Shown: positions 44,417 through 56,843, counted from the stretch's first letter. The stretch is 64,000 bases of DNA from Trachythela sp. YZ-2020 (GCA_016169945.1 JADLSH010000184.1:682001-746000); one strand, 5' to 3'. Translations and numbers: made by a program. Notes: generated by a model not told the origin, from the letters alone.

Positions 44417-46640
44417 ACACTGGAAATTTAATTTTGAAAATTGAACAATACTCAATAGCTAGGAAAACGTGGAATGTCAAGTCCATGAAAATTGTATGAA
44501 AACAAATTTTAAATATAAATATAAATGATAACAAACCACAATAATCATTATGAGTACTAGCTTTTGCAGAAGACTTACATCGATGGACCTTGATAGGCTG
44601 CATACACGTCAAATGAGTGCCTGGATGATATGGATAACAGTAGAATTTCCAAGGCCCAGTGGGGGGCTATTGGCATTCGTCGATCATATCCGATATCTGT
44701 TTCGAACAATGGCCTGAGCAGGGCTGTTTGAGAGCCACTTAACTAAGAATACATACATGCAGGTTCAAATTTCTCTGGATCTTTATATGTCACCTGCGAC
44801 ATGTTTTGATCATTCGGGATCATTCTTACACGTCCGGACGCCTGTTGTGTATTTTTGCCAGATATTGGTGCAAATTCAAGGCTACTACATAGAATAAAAA
44901 GAACTAACGTTATTTTCTCACTCTGCTAAATGCCGGTTTGCCAACATCTGCGCCAGCAGGTTTTTTAATGAGGGGGCAAAGTACTTTTCAAAATATTGAG
45001 TGTTTTATTTATCTTTTAGCGGTACAGGTAAGCTGATTTAGACTTTTGAGACAATTGTCAAATATATTATCGGATTTGGATGGATCTAAAATCACACTTT
45101 GAAAAGAGATTGGGGGCGGTGCCTTTCCCAGAGCAGGCGTTTTATGCAGGCTGAGACCTCAGGTAGTGCTTGGTGAAACTCGATCACTTGTTTGGTCGAG
45201 AATATAATGTCGAGGGTCTGGTTTTGACTTAGCACAGTTGTTGTGCGGACAAATAATTTGCCATGGTAGCAAACAGGGAAATGACATACTTGAATGCATA
45301 CTTATTAATGGCATGATCAAATTATTAGCTGTTGACGTATGAAAACTGCAGGATTTTTACGATAACTCGTGCAGTGTGACGTGAAAAGTTATCATTTTAA
45401 AAGTTCTTTCCATTAAAAGTATAATTAGAATAACGTGAAACTCGTTTCATATGCCTTTTAATATACTGACAGCAATCACTTATCTAAATTTAGAGATTTG
45501 AAAATAATATAATCCTATAGTCCGTAACATGTGACCAAAGAAAATAAAAGGGAGATTGTTTACGGAGCTAAGGTAGATACTGTAATTCGTATAAAACGGA
45601 CACCTCTCTAATACGGACTCTTTTCTCTGTCCCTTGTGTCCGTATCAGTAGAGAAATTCGACTGTCATTAAATTTCTGCCTCCCTCTCATGATCACCAAC
45701 GAGCTGAAACGCTAACTCCAATGATCAAGTCCTGTGAAATGTCCTGTGATTTCCTGTGATAGTATGAAGCCAATTTGAAGCTAAGAGCTGGAACCGCGCG
45801 GGAAAAATGGACTTTCAAAAAGACTAGCTAGGGAGGGTTTCAAGAAAAGTCTTTTTTTCATCTGAAGGCTTCGATTTAAAATAACTGTTCCTGGTTTTCT
45901 GGATAGTTCTCACTGTTCTACACTTAGTAGTAGTTCCAGCAAAAATTCGAGGGGTACTGTATGAACGAAGCAAACTTCGAAAAAAGCTACTTTAAAACAT
46001 TTCGACGGTCCCAAAACTTGTTTTGTACTAAAGTCCAAGTATTGAAGTCTATTTTGAGCTTTTAGTCATTGCTGTAACTGCTGTAGAACGTGAGTAAATC
46101 CATGTATTCCAAGTGGTGTATTTTTCGACTCCGTACGTACATGGCGGTGATCATGCGTGGCTTCAAAGATGGCGATCAAGCCGATCATGGCGACCAAGTT
46201 ATCGTTCCAGTTCCCTTAAAGTTCACTGCCCACGACCTACTCTGGTTATTTGCTCAGGGATAATACCTAAATGTCCTTAGTCTGTACATGCAAAGCCGCA
46301 TTTTCTCCGAACAAAGATCGCCGGATAAGACCCATTGTTCACTGATACTAGATAAACATTACTATAGATCTTATGTAAATGCATATGTTTAGGTAAACTT
46401 CGGTAATTGTTGAGTGACAAATTACTGGACAGTGCAAAATCAACACGCTGTGTGGTATTTAACGTATTTTAATGTGCGTAGTTTTAATTCCGGTGAAAAA
46501 GGATTAGCTAATACGCATTACGATGGGCCAAAGTTTAGCGGTGATCGTTATAATAACTGGATTGTGGAACCTGGACTCGTATATGCTCGAAGTTTTCTTC
46601 GAGAAAAAAATGGAATCTAGCAATTATCAAAATGATTACC
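44417..46640. other. Intergenic, element remnants only
   Basis: No credible gene. It contains part of a dispersed repeat shared with 51.74-51.99 kb (ATAATGTCGAGGG; GACGTATGAAAACTGCAGGA, inverted there), an inverted fragment of the 17-bp minisatellite at 45601-45660, and a copy of the GTTATTTTCTCACTCTG repeat near 44907. A 68-codon frame at 46414-46620 has no recognisable relatives; a possible lineage-specific exon cannot be excluded. Confidence 0.45.
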
Positions 46641-47580
46641 AGTTCGATTTACTTTATTAACACTAGATAGCTCTAAATTAATTGTTCTTGCTAGAGGTCA
46701 GTAAGAGTCATCTCATTGTTTTATACAGTTTGCGATTTGGGTGTCAAACCCTGCTTATTCAGTGGTATTATATACACAATCCTTTGACATCTTCCTTGAG
46801 GTCCAGTAAGAGTCATCTCTTATTGGGCCAGCCGGCCAGAGTTGCTATATAGCTACAGGAGAAAACCTAAAAAAATTTACTGTTTATACTGCACTAGACA
46901 GCTCTCTCAGTTCTAAACTGTTCTCCCTAGAGGTCCAGTGAAACCTAAACTAAACTAACTTTATTTATACTGGATAGCGATCATCTCTTATTGATCCAGT
47001 GTTACTACAGGAGATAGCTCTCTCAGTTCTAAACTGTTCTCCCTAGAAGTCCAGTAAGGGTCATCCGTTATTGAACTGGAAGCACTCTTCTCGCCTGCGA
47101 CAATTCTAATCAGACAAAGTTGACAAACAGATAACTGCAGAAATCAAACCCTGGTCACAGAGGTGAAAATTAACGGGCACATGTACATGCACGAACCTCT
47201 GTGCAACAACACTCCAATGAATTCTGTGCCTTCCTGTCGCCAGTAACACTGCACCAATAAGAGATGCCTTTAAAGCTTCTTAGAAGCGTCTAGAATGCCT
47301 CTAGGAAGAACGACTTAGAACTGATAGAGTTACCCAGTATAAATTTCGCTTATAATATAGCTTTTCTGCCGCAGCCAACACTGTGCCAATGATGTCCCTT
47401 ACTCATGGGCCTCTTTGGAGAATAGTTTAGAACTGATTGAGCTATCCTGATAAATAGAATTAGTAGTTTACTTTAAGGCTTCCTCCTGTAGTAACACTGG
47501 ATCAATAAAGGATGAGCCTTACTGGACCTCTACGAAGAAAAATTCAGAACTATAGTCTATATATAGCTAACCATACTTAT
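46641..47580. repeat. 114-bp satellite, rearranged arrays in both orientations
   Basis: Units up to about 47090 face one way (CTAAACTGTTCTCCCTAGAGG, CTTATTGATCCAGTGTTAC), those from 47215 to 47560 the other (GAACTGATTGAGCTATCC, TAGTAACACTGGATCAATAA). Around 46930-47000 parts of the monomer are out of order, so the array has been shuffled. Confidence 0.8.
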
Positions 47581-48215
47581 GACTGATGCATCTTGATATG
47601 GGACAAGTAGAGACTTGAATACCCAACCACAGTCCAGATCATGTTATGCACCTTGTCGTGTTAATCTGGAAAACATCGGTCACGCAATGCGCCACAAAGC
47701 ACGCAATTTACACGTGCACAGTTGCACCGGCGGAACTCTATTTTGATTGGACAAAAACGAAGTGTTTGGGGTATTAGTATAATGTTCTCAGCTCTTCAGC
47801 ACTGATACACTCCAAACTGTCATTAACAGTGCACTTTCCAAAAATTTACTTGAAAGCCGAAATTTGGAATAGTTTGCTTGTGTCTCGCTATACTGCAGTA
47901 CAGTATTTTGTGCTGGGTCTTTTTATAGAGTTGGTGTTTTGGGCGTCAAATCCTGGTATAAAGTATATTGGTAAAAATCGGTGATCTTATTCAGTGGGAT
48001 TATATGCACAATCATTTGACATCTACTTTAAATGGCTTGAAACTATTGTGTGAGATTTGAAACGTGGTTCGATTCAAACTATAACCGGTGTATAACGAAG
48101 TTTTGATTGCCAAAATTCTGGTCTATATTTGTTAAGATCAGATCAGTGGTCCTTTTCAGTGGTATTATATACACAATCCTTTGGCATCTTCTCTACATTT
48201 ACTGGCTAAAATTTT
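46757..48215. repeat. Three dispersed copies of AGTGGTATTATATACACAATCC
   Basis: A ~40-base word (AGTGGTATTATATACACAATCC then TTTGACATCTTC) occurs at 46760, 47995 and 48159. The last two also share flanking sequence: TTGAAACGTGGTTCGATTCAA/GCATTTAAG followed by CTATAACCGGTGTATAACG / CAATAACCAGTGTTTAACTACG, so ~130 bp is duplicated just upstream of the frame at 48339. Confidence 0.7.
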
Positions 48216-48338
48216 GCTGTGATAATTGAAACGTGGTTGCATTTAAGCCAATAACCAGTGTTTAACTACGTCTTGGTTGTATCTGTTATTTTTAATTACG
48301 CGCTGACCTTCAGTGTTATTTTATCCTATCAAACAAAT

Positions 48339-49100
48339 ATGTTAGCCAGAGGCAACACTGCGGCGGTCGTATCTCAGACATGCACACCAGACACGGGCAG
48401 TATTCATAGCTACTTTGAAGGACAAGGAATCAAAAATCGCGACAAAATGATTCCGCTTAATGGTTATACAAAATTTGGACGACGTTTAAACACCGAGAAA
48501 GGGGAAGGGTTATTTAAACGAAATGCGAATGGACAGAACACGCTGACACGGTTACATAGCGCACCGGAGTTATACAAGCCAGAATTACCACCGATTTTAA
48601 GTCAAGGCCAAGGTAAAGTGACTACCAATTGTCCAGAACGAAAACACCGTCCCCTAACTCCTTTGGTAGTGAACTCGAATCGTAGGCAATCTATCAGAAG
48701 CCTTCCGAAGAACTATCGAATCAATCTCGATTTGGTTCCGCTGGTCGAAGTTGGAACCTGCGTCGGGAATTTGTCGATAAGTAGACGGCGGCAAGCTAGC
48801 CTCAGCAACAGCAGTGATTCGTGTTTTTCTAGGAGTACACCGAGTCCTAGATTAAAGAGTAGAAATAGCAGTCCAAGGCCACCTTCAGAAGCGAAGGACG
48901 ATCCTTTAGAGAGGGACTCGGGGTTCCCAAAGCGGACGAACAGCGCGGAATCGCTAGAGGAAGTTTGTAGCGACAATGAAGAGGCTGATGGCAAGGATAC
49001 GATGATCCTACGTTGGTTACAGACTGTCGAGAAATCGCACGAGACTACCGCCCTAACGGGAGAGTTACTACCTTCTATTAAAGAAGGAAAACTGGCGTAA
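48339..49100 (+). CDS. Uncharacterised Ser/Arg-rich protein, single exon
   Basis: I do not recognise this protein. The frame is 253 codons from the first ATG; it is open to 48258 without an ATG, so an upstream exon is possible. Composition is not repeat-derived and codon use looks ordinary. Visible features: short basic/serine clusters (RLHSAPELYKP, RRQASLSNSSDSCFSRS, SPRLKSRNSSPRPP) typical of disordered phosphoproteins, an acidic stretch (SLEEVCSDNEEADGK), then a predicted helix ILRWLQTVEKSHET and a basic end. No signal peptide or membrane segment if it starts at 48339. A testis- or cytoskeleton-type disordered protein would look like this, but I cannot assign a role. Confidence 0.55.
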   Translation: MLARGNTAAVVSQTCTPDTGSIHSYFEGQGIKNRDKMIPLNGYTKFGRRLNTEKGEGLFKRNANGQNTLTRLHSAPELYKPELPPILSQGQGKVTTNCPERKHRPLTPLVVNSNRRQSIRSLPKNYRINLDLVPLVEVGTCVGNLSISRRRQASLSNSSDSCFSRSTPSPRLKSRNSSPRPPSEAKDDPLERDSGFPKRTNSAESLEEVCSDNEEADGKDTMILRWLQTVEKSHETTALTGELLPSIKEGKLA

Positions 49101-50170
49101 CTTTAAGGGTCTCACTCAAACAACATATTTAATCCCCTGCAAGCTAGGCTAGGGTATAAGGTATCTGCCTTAACCGGTGAATAATCTTAAACAACACTCT
49201 GAATTTCCAATTTCTAAATAATCTCATCAATAGACCTTAGCAAATATCCCAAACGCTCCACAATAAAGCTGTCGTGCTTTGTGTCTGAACTACCTGAAAA
49301 ATATTAAAGACATTGAAATCTTTTTCAGGCAGTTCTGACCAAAAACTACAAAGTATGCAATAGCATCCAATTCACATTTTCGGAAAACTCAAACTTCAGG
49401 CCATTTTGCATAAAACTTTATTCAGATAAACAAAAAATCGTTAGTTTATTAAACCTTGGGCCTGTATTTTCGAAGTTAAATGTATACAGACCTGTCCATT
49501 TTTTGGCCTTATCAATCGAATAGATGCGCGAAAATATAATTGAACAAGTTGAAAAACGAAGTCGGACGCCGAGTCTTTTATCCACATTTTGTGGGGTGTT
49601 GTACAAATTAAGATTATCTATCCGATAGCTATCCTAGCTTTATAAAACTATCAGATACTGTGTTTTTGATAACTAGCTTTAGTTTGACAAGCCAGGAATA
49701 GATTAACCCTGGTGCTTTTCAAAAACATTAACTTGACACTATATTGGAATGTATTTGTAAATTGGACATAGTCTAGCCAACATAATGAGTGCATATGTTT
49801 TATATTTAAGAAAGTAATTTTGTGTTTTTATTAACCAGTAACCTTGTACGAGTTGCAAGTCGTTATGTATGGTATGTTTACATTTCTAAGAGGGGAAACG
49901 GAAAGATTAAAATAACGATCTATTGTTGTAAAACCGTTGACGTATAATATGCTTTATCCGTGCTGCTTTGCATTTCAAAACTCTGTCACTGAATAACGCC
50001 TGATTTTTACACAATAAGCCAATAGTTATGGTATTACTAGGTTTTACATGCGACCACCATCGTGCAGCAGATGGTGGTCACATGTGAGAAGAGTGCGTGT
50101 TTTCAGTTTCACTCTACCCTCAATACCTATACTGTGACTCTACCAAACCCGGTCGCCTCCCATAGTGGTA
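49101..50170. other. Intergenic, nothing recognised
   Basis: AT-rich sequence. A small hairpin-like duplication (AACTACCTGAAAAATATT and AATCTTTTTCAGGCAGTTC) lies at 49289-49343, resembling the arms of the 57.5-kb element. A CAGATGGTGGTC repeat word is at 50076. Confidence 0.4.
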
Positions 50171-50830
50171 ACACGTGATCAGTAAGGGGTGACCCTTACT
50201 GGCCCTCTAGGGAGAGAAGTTTAGAACTAACACAGCTATCCAATGTAAATAAAGTTATTTTGTTTAGGTTTCCTCCTGTAGTAACACTGGAACAATAAGT
50301 GATGATCCTTACTGGACCTCTAGGGAGAGAAGTTTAGAACTGATAGAGCTATCCAGTGTAAATAAAGTTCGTTTAGTTTAGGATTCCTCCTGTAGTAACA
50401 CTGGATCAATAAGGGATATGACCCATACTGGACCTCCAGGGAGAACAGTTTAGAACAGCTGATAGAGCTATCCAGTGTAAATAAAGTTCGTTTAGTTTAG
50501 GATTTCTCCTGTAGTAACACTGGATCAATAAGGGATATGACCCTTACTGGACCTCCAGGGAGAACAGTTTAGAACTGACAGAGCTATCCAGTATAAATAA
50601 AGTTATTTTGTTTAGGTTTCCTCCGGTAGTAACACTGGATCAATAAGGCATGACTCTTACTGGACCTCTAGGGAGAACAGTTTCATAAATAAAGTTAGCG
50701 TATAAAGTATCCGTATAAATAAAGTTAGCGTGGTTCCTCCTGCAATAACACTGGACCGAACCTCTAGGGAGAACAGTTTAGACATAACGAATAGAATTTA
50801 AGGTATAAATAAAGTTAGTTAATCCGAGCG
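50171..50830. repeat. 114-bp satellite array, about six units
   Basis: GTAACACTGG recurs about every 113 bp (50281, 50393 and onward), with GACCTCTAGGGAGAACAG, TGATAGAGCTATCCAG and TAAATAAAGTT in each unit. The last two units are truncated. Every unit holds TAAATAAAG. Confidence 0.9.
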
Positions 50831-51235
50831 GTTGTCAAATCCTAAAGTATAGCTTATGATACTGGTAATAGGATTATAAGTTTAGAATTATAATACCAAA
50901 TATCTGCTACCTAGAAAAATTCAAAAGCATGGAACAAGGATTCCTATCGCATTTCCGTCATCGCATTGACGTTCATTGGAAATAAAATCAACTGGACTCC
51001 GTGAGTGTCTGCACGCTCGATTTTGATAATTTCACCCTCCAGGAAGGTTTGCATTTGTTTGCTATGATGCGTTTCCTTGCCAACGAAATTGGGCAAACAT
51101 TAAAGCTGCATAGGTCAAGTGCATGCATGCTGATATCGTCATTAGGTTACATCACGCCACTTCTATTTCAAGGGCTTCTGTCAAACTTTCAACGCAAAGG
51201 CAAGCCGAGTTTACGTAAGACATTCAGGATTTGTA

Positions 51236-51665
51236 GTGGCATTATTAGAGAGGTGTCCGTGTTAGAGAGATGTCCGTATTAGAGAGGTGACCGTATTAGA
51301 GAGGTATCTATATTACAGAGATGTCCGTAATAGGGAGGTGTGCGTATTAGACAGGTCTCCCTTTTATTTTATTTATTTTATTTTATTAGCTTTGCCATAT
51401 TTATACAATAAAGAAATTATCAAAATTATACTGATAAAATACACAGAAAAAAACTAAGAAACACGATGGCAGGGTATCCGCAACAGCAGCGCCAATTACT
51501 GCGGCCCAACGTACAATAATAAAAACAAATAAACAAACATTTTAATTACATTAAAAACAACACGAAATCTTCTTCAAGCTACGAGAGTTAGTACATACAC
51601 ACACAAATTGTTTTCCATGTTCTAGGGTCATCAGGTTCATATAGAGAGGTGTCCGTAGTAGAGGT
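51236..51665. repeat. 17-bp minisatellite outlier interrupted by a retroelement fragment
   Basis: TTAGAGAGGTGTCCG-type units at 51243-51360 resume at 51640 (AGAGAGGTGTCCGTAGTAGAG). Between them lies a T-rich start (51362) followed by GGCAGGGTATCCGCAACAGC, the same retroelement 3' end as at 31.25 kb, in the same orientation. The retroelement therefore inserted in a repeat tract. Confidence 0.75.
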
Positions 51666-51699
51666 ATCTGTAAGGAAAGGTTCGACTTAATTTAACAAG

Positions 51700-52700
51700 A
51701 CGCCCACTTACACAGGCGTTCACTCAGTTACAACATTTACATTTCACTAGTGTCGAGGGTATAATGTCGAGCGCCACAAAAATACAGTATGTCTAATGTA
51801 AAGAAAATATGCCAAGAATTTAAATCATTAAATGGGCCTAAATAATGATTGTGTTACTGTAACAGGTAAATACTTATGAAAATTCCTGCAGTTTTCATAT
51901 CATACGACAGACGTCAACGAGTACAAAGCAAACAAACATGTAATTTATACATAAATATGCCATTTCCCTGTTTTACTAAGGTAGGGAGTAAATAGAATAT
52001 TGCATTGAAACTACTGTGCCTGCGGCTTCGTTTGTCAACACACGACCCACGACGTGTCCCATGTATGATGGTTACTTTCACGAGGTTATTTCTCTGTGGT
52101 TATTTCTCTGTGGTTATTTGCTACATGTAAATATGTCCTGCAGTTTTTATTTGTCAACGTGTAATAATATCATACTATTGAATAAACCCCTTTCCTGTTC
52201 GCCATAGTAGGGGGTGAATACAAAATTGGTTTGCTTGTCTGCACTTACCGTCTGTCCTTAAATTCCTAATTTTCATATTAACGGTCAATCCTCAATTATT
52301 TGCATCTGAGATGCGTTACGGAACCCAAATATATAATAAGTTAGAAGGTAAATTATTCCAAATCTCGCTCGACAGAATAAAGCGACGAAGGTTTTTCGTG
52401 GATGGAAATTTTCGAGCGAAAAACGATATACGCAGCGGCTCAGTGGTCACAAAGCTGCACAAGAATCAAGTTCGATTCCTATCGGACGACCTATGGCTAG
52501 AGTTCCATAGGTCTACAAATATGTTATAATTATGTACATTCGTTTTTTCGGCTCGAAACTCCATTCACGACAAATCTTTACTATGCTAAATGACGACATG
52601 TCTAGAATTTGACAAATTACACTTAGTAATATATACTATACAGGGTTTCGATATTAACACTATGCAATCGATTATTATCTCAATGGGTATTAATATACAA
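51700..52700. other. Intergenic, dispersed repeat remnants
   Basis: Repeat words shared with 45.2 kb (ATAATGTCGAG, CTGCAGTTTTCATA) and an internal GTTATTTCTCTGTG duplication at 52085-52115. A 72-codon frame at 52311-52529 has no recognisable relatives. Confidence 0.4.
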
Positions 52701-52702
52701 CG

Positions 52703-53320
52703 GCGAAGGCGCAATTACTTAAATGAATAATGATAATTGATATGATATCGGCCTAATTAATGTTCTAAACTCTGATATGATACAGATCGTTCTCCCTCGT
52801 TGCCTCTTTTAAAAATTCGTATACTTACTATACTAGTAGTTACTATCGCAAGGAAAGTGCTGCCTAAGCATGTTTTGTAGTATTAAACGTACTAAAAAAT
52901 TATGTTATGTTCGCGTGGCGCAATAACAAATTTTGGCAACTTATAAATATATTATCACTGTATAAATGTAAAATCTAATCCAGTAAATCATAGCACAGTG
53001 ATCATAGTTAACTATTAGTGCATGAGTAAATATACTGTACGAGAAAGAATAGAAATAATCTTTAATTTATATGAAAATCATTAATTTGATATTAAAATAG
53101 CATGACTGTCATTCAAGAAAATATGCAAAAGTACTGTATGAATATCATGGTAAGGAAATTCAATTTCCCAATCAGTTATAACTAGCCCTTGAAGCTCCTT
53201 TCCATAAGTGCGAAGGCATAATTACTTAAATGAATAATATGATATCGGCCTAATTAATGTTCTAAACTCGGATACAGATCTTCCTTCCTCGTTGCCTCTT
53301 TTAAAAATTCGTATATTAGT
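52703..53320. repeat. Direct repeat of ~115 bp spaced by ~510 bp
   Basis: CGAAGGCGCAATTACTTAAATGAATAAT... at 52703 and CGAAGGCATAATTACTTAAATG at 53210 start two copies that both continue through ATGATATCGGCCTAATTAATG, TTCTAAACTC and CGTTGCCTCTTTTAAAAATTC. The second copy has small deletions. Confidence 0.8.
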
Positions 53321-53569
53321 TTATTAATAAATTATTCACATGAATTTCACAACGTTTTTTCTAAAAATGCAGAGCCAAATTTGATGACTAATGACGAGAC
53401 TAATTAAATGCGTTGAAAATTTGAAAGAAAACAATTTATCACATTACAATCAATTTCATTGTAATAGTGAAAATTGTTTAAATATCTTGCAAATATTACA
53501 AAATGGCGCGTTGCCATGCTAATGGGTGGTACGTTTCTTTTTATAGATTTCACCAAGCACTATATATGG

Positions 53570-54270
53570 AGCAACAGACGGTGGCCAACTGCCAGTTATC
53601 GGAGTGAGAAAAAAATGTTAATATTCTTTTCATCACAATTAAAACTATCTTCGTATTACACTATCATGCAGCAGATGGTGGTCAACCTGCAGTCGAGGGG
53701 CAAATCACCGATTTAAATCCCGTACACCTTCAGAAAAATCACAAAAAAAATTTAAAATCACAATAATGTAGTTTAACTTGACTACCATTGCTACACACAG
53801 AGGCGTAGCCACGGGGGGACTAGTGGGACGAGTCGCCCCCACTCTCCTTCAGGACCACCTTCGAGATATGTTTAAATCCGATGAGAAATCCGAGCACTCA
53901 AATATCAAAATTTCTGGGGAAGCATGCCCCAGACTCCTCCCCGACACTCCCGAAAACATTTTTCTTGATGACTTCATAAATTATCTCCCCAATCCTGTCT
54001 AAGTCTTGTTGGCTACGCTACTTAACTGTGGATTGAATTCATTAAATACTGGGTTTGGTGGATAATCCAAGTGAGTAGATATATACACAATTTAAGACCT
54101 AACCAGGAACGGTTGCGAAAAATGCAACACTAGGTCCTCTGGCAGGAATTGAACCCACGGCCCTGCGATAAAATCTTTGAATTCATTAAACACTATTATG
54201 CACAAGATGGTGGTCAAGCGGAAGTTATCAGAGTGACAATATACGTTATATTCTGTTTCTTTTCCTTTTA
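53570..54270. repeat. Cluster of dispersed-element fragments, including a GGCGTAGCCA inverted-repeat element
   Basis: CAACTGCCAGTTATCGGAGTGA (53589), CAGATGGTGGTCAACCTGCAG (53671) and AAGATGGTGGTCAAGCGGAAG (54204) are copies of one dispersed repeat. Between them, CACAGAGGCGTAGCCACGG (53799) and TTGGCTACGCTACTTAACTG (54009) bound a ~235-bp element. AGGAATTGAACCCACGGCC near 54145 is a B-box-like word on the minus strand, perhaps a SINE remnant. Confidence 0.6.
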
Positions 54271-54447
54271 TTTGTGTTTTCTAATCCACTTAAATACATT
54301 CACGAGTCAGTACATTGTTTGTCCCAATTTCCACCAATCATTTTAAAAGTAAAATTGTGTAAAAATCCTTTGGAAAACAAAGGCTTCGCGACAGCTTCGT
54401 CAAATCTCCATAAAACTAAGGCGACTTCATTCAACAATTCAAAGTTT

Positions 54448-56843
54448 TCACCAATCAGTAGCGGTGGCCAGCCATTCATCCTTAGAGCTCTTCAAAACAT
54501 TTCGAAACACATTGAATGTATCTTTGGCGCATTCCCCAGGGCAGCTCTTACATCGCTTGATCGATTCCTGAGTCAACCATTCACAATATTCCGGCTCGAG
54601 TTCGCTTTCGGATACAATCAACCAATCACTGGTACTCGTTCCAGTCGACTCTCGGAATCGCTGCAACCAACTTCCGGTTTGGGGTGGAGGATATGACGTC
54701 ACTGATGACGTCATTGATGTCGTATAGTTGCCAATTAACCAATCACCGCCGAGTTGGTCGCCTGTAGGGTTTTCTTGCGACCCTTGATTAGATTCTCCCA
54801 TTAGTTTTTCATCTAACAGCCAACAATTTTTGCCATCGATATATTTTTCACCGATCCGCTTTTGCTCAACACTGCAATGCTGGGAGAGCGAAATTCCCTC
54901 ATCAACAAGGTCATCGCTTTTTGAGGACAACGATAGGCCCTCTAAAGGCCTCAATAGCCAAGCTTTGATATTCTCTGAGGTATCCAACGTGGTATGACCA
55001 GGAAATCCAGAAGAATTATCGCTATCATCAGTGGCTAGCCCATTTTGTAGCCACTCTGTAGCAGGGGTGGCTTTGACTTCTTGGAAATGAGCTTCGAAGC
55101 GATTTGAAACGGTTTCCAAATCCATGGGCTGTATTTAAATAATAAAGAAATCTCTGTTATTTTTTGTTGTATGTGTTAAAAATCAAGCCTCAAGGTGTAG
55201 TAAATATATATAAAAGCTGAAAAACTTTCCCTAGTTGATGAAAAAGCTGTGCAAATTTCATGTGAATTGTGAATTACTGAATTCTCAAAATCGTTAAAAA
55301 TCATTCATGCACAAAACAAAAAGGAACTCAGCACCATATCATTGTCTTCGTACCATGATTAGATAATGTAAAACGTCCATAAATTAAGTCAACTTTCGCA
55401 TTGATATCGCCTCTCTCAACACTGGTTAAGTCGTTTATTAATAATATAGTGATTTAAAACACCTCAATAAGCCAGTTTGGAGTTTCAACTGCACTCATTA
55501 AAATATGCATATATCGAAGTATTCAACTGTTCAATCATCATTTGAATATATAAAAGTTTCAATTTGTTTCCACATGGACGGCTCGCTCTAAATTTTTTGC
55601 CATTGCAAAATAAAGATATGGTTACATATAGTACTTTAAAAAAAAAAAAATGCAACAGGATGGCTGGAATACACAACAGAGAGAAGAAGAAAATATAACG
55701 GGGTTAACAAAAGAAATGAAATAATTACAATATACATTGAGAGAAAAGACAAACATTAGACAAAAAACAGTCAACAAACTGAACAACAAACAAATGAAAC
55801 AATGAACAATTAGAAATAGCAAACAACAAAAAAACAAACAAACAACAGACAAAAGAAACAAAAAAATAAAACCTGCAAAACCCGTTGAAAACCGCAAATT
55901 GATCATGGTATCAACATGGTTTAATACAGTTAGGTTAACATAAGTTAGTTGTTGTGTGACAGGTTACATCATAGACACATACATGTCTCGATTCAATTGA
56001 TCTTCAGGATTAGAAAATTTATTCTGCTAAGTGCACCTTTGTTTATTTTGCTTTACAAAGAAGACAAAATATGGTAGTACGAGAATTATTTAATGGACAG
56101 TCTACTGTGGCTAAAGTTTAACAAACCTGACACTTTTTGTAGAGCCATTCTTTACTATCAGACCTTTTGAGCTCTTCAAAATATTTCCAAACACCACCAA
56201 AATCTTTTCTCGTCTCCTCGCCATCACCACCAGCCATCAACCAATCCTTTTGAGGAGAACTAGCCACTCGTTTAAAATGCTCTTGAATAAAAACCAGCTC
56301 TTGACTAGTATCTCTCGACACTAACTTCTTTTTGTAAACTTTTGGCATTTTCCGAGTCTCTTCGCAAGGCTCTCCCTCAATTATATTACCGAAATTCTTC
56401 ACCGTATCTGATAAAGCAAAATTATCAGCAGAAAAGCAAATTCCAGCAGCTTCTTCAAAATGTAGGACCTCATTTTTTAACCTTAAAATAATTTCCCTAG
56501 CTTGACTTATAATTTCTTGGTTTTCTTGCAATTCCTGTGCTTCCAAAAGCTGTTGGTAAACTTCTAGCTTTGTAAGTAGAAAACAAAGCTCGTTAAGGTG
56601 GCTCTCAAATGTTTCTTCTTTTATTTGAGCGTGGACGTCGACTTGTTCGAGCAGCCAGACTTCACGGTTGCGTAACAACTCCAAATAAAAGCTGACATCA
56701 TCTTGGATTTGGTTTTTGGCGACAACAGTGTTCCCTCGAAACAATTTTTTCAGGCTAATTGTACGGCTTAATGCGGATTTAATCGACTCTATGGCTTCGT
56801 GTAGTTCGTTACCGAGTTGCAGTGTGCTCTCGTCGGCGTTCAT
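54448..56843 (-). CDS. NCOA4: Nuclear receptor coactivator 4-like (ferritin autophagy receptor), copy A
   Basis: NCOA4 delivers ferritin to autophagosomes and lysosomes and so controls iron release. Coding exons: 56127-56843 and 54448-55128, joined in phase 0 (465 residues). Exon 1 encodes the ARA70 domain: a helical region with DDVSFYLELLRNREVWLLEQVDVH-type residues and coiled-coil character to about residue 110, then a linker and two tryptophan motifs (KDWLMAG, KEWLYKK). Exon 2 is a series of short Trp-Leu motifs (TEWLQ, KAWLL, CWLLDE, GDWLIG, SDWLI, CEWLTQ, DEWLA), the WL-repeat pattern of vertebrate NCOA4. Near the end lies a cluster C-x10-C-x2-C-x3-C (EYCEWLTQESIKRCKSCPGE), comparable to the Cys-rich iron-sensing region of the human protein. 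The start ATG follows the acceptor ATTTTAAG; an untranslated first exon is likely near 58.0 kb. Confidence 0.85.
55300..55480. repeat. Dispersed repeat (CAAAACAAAAAGGAACTCAGC family), NCOA4 copy A intron
   Basis: Same family as 28.79-29.11 kb: ATCATTGTCTTCGTACCA, TCAACTTTCGCATTGATATC and TAATATAGTGATTTAAAACACC. Confidence 0.6.

Noticed and set aside
48258..48338. N-terminal extension of the uncharacterised protein
   Set aside because: The extension begins at a non-ATG codon and looks like AT-rich leader; the first ATG is at 48339.
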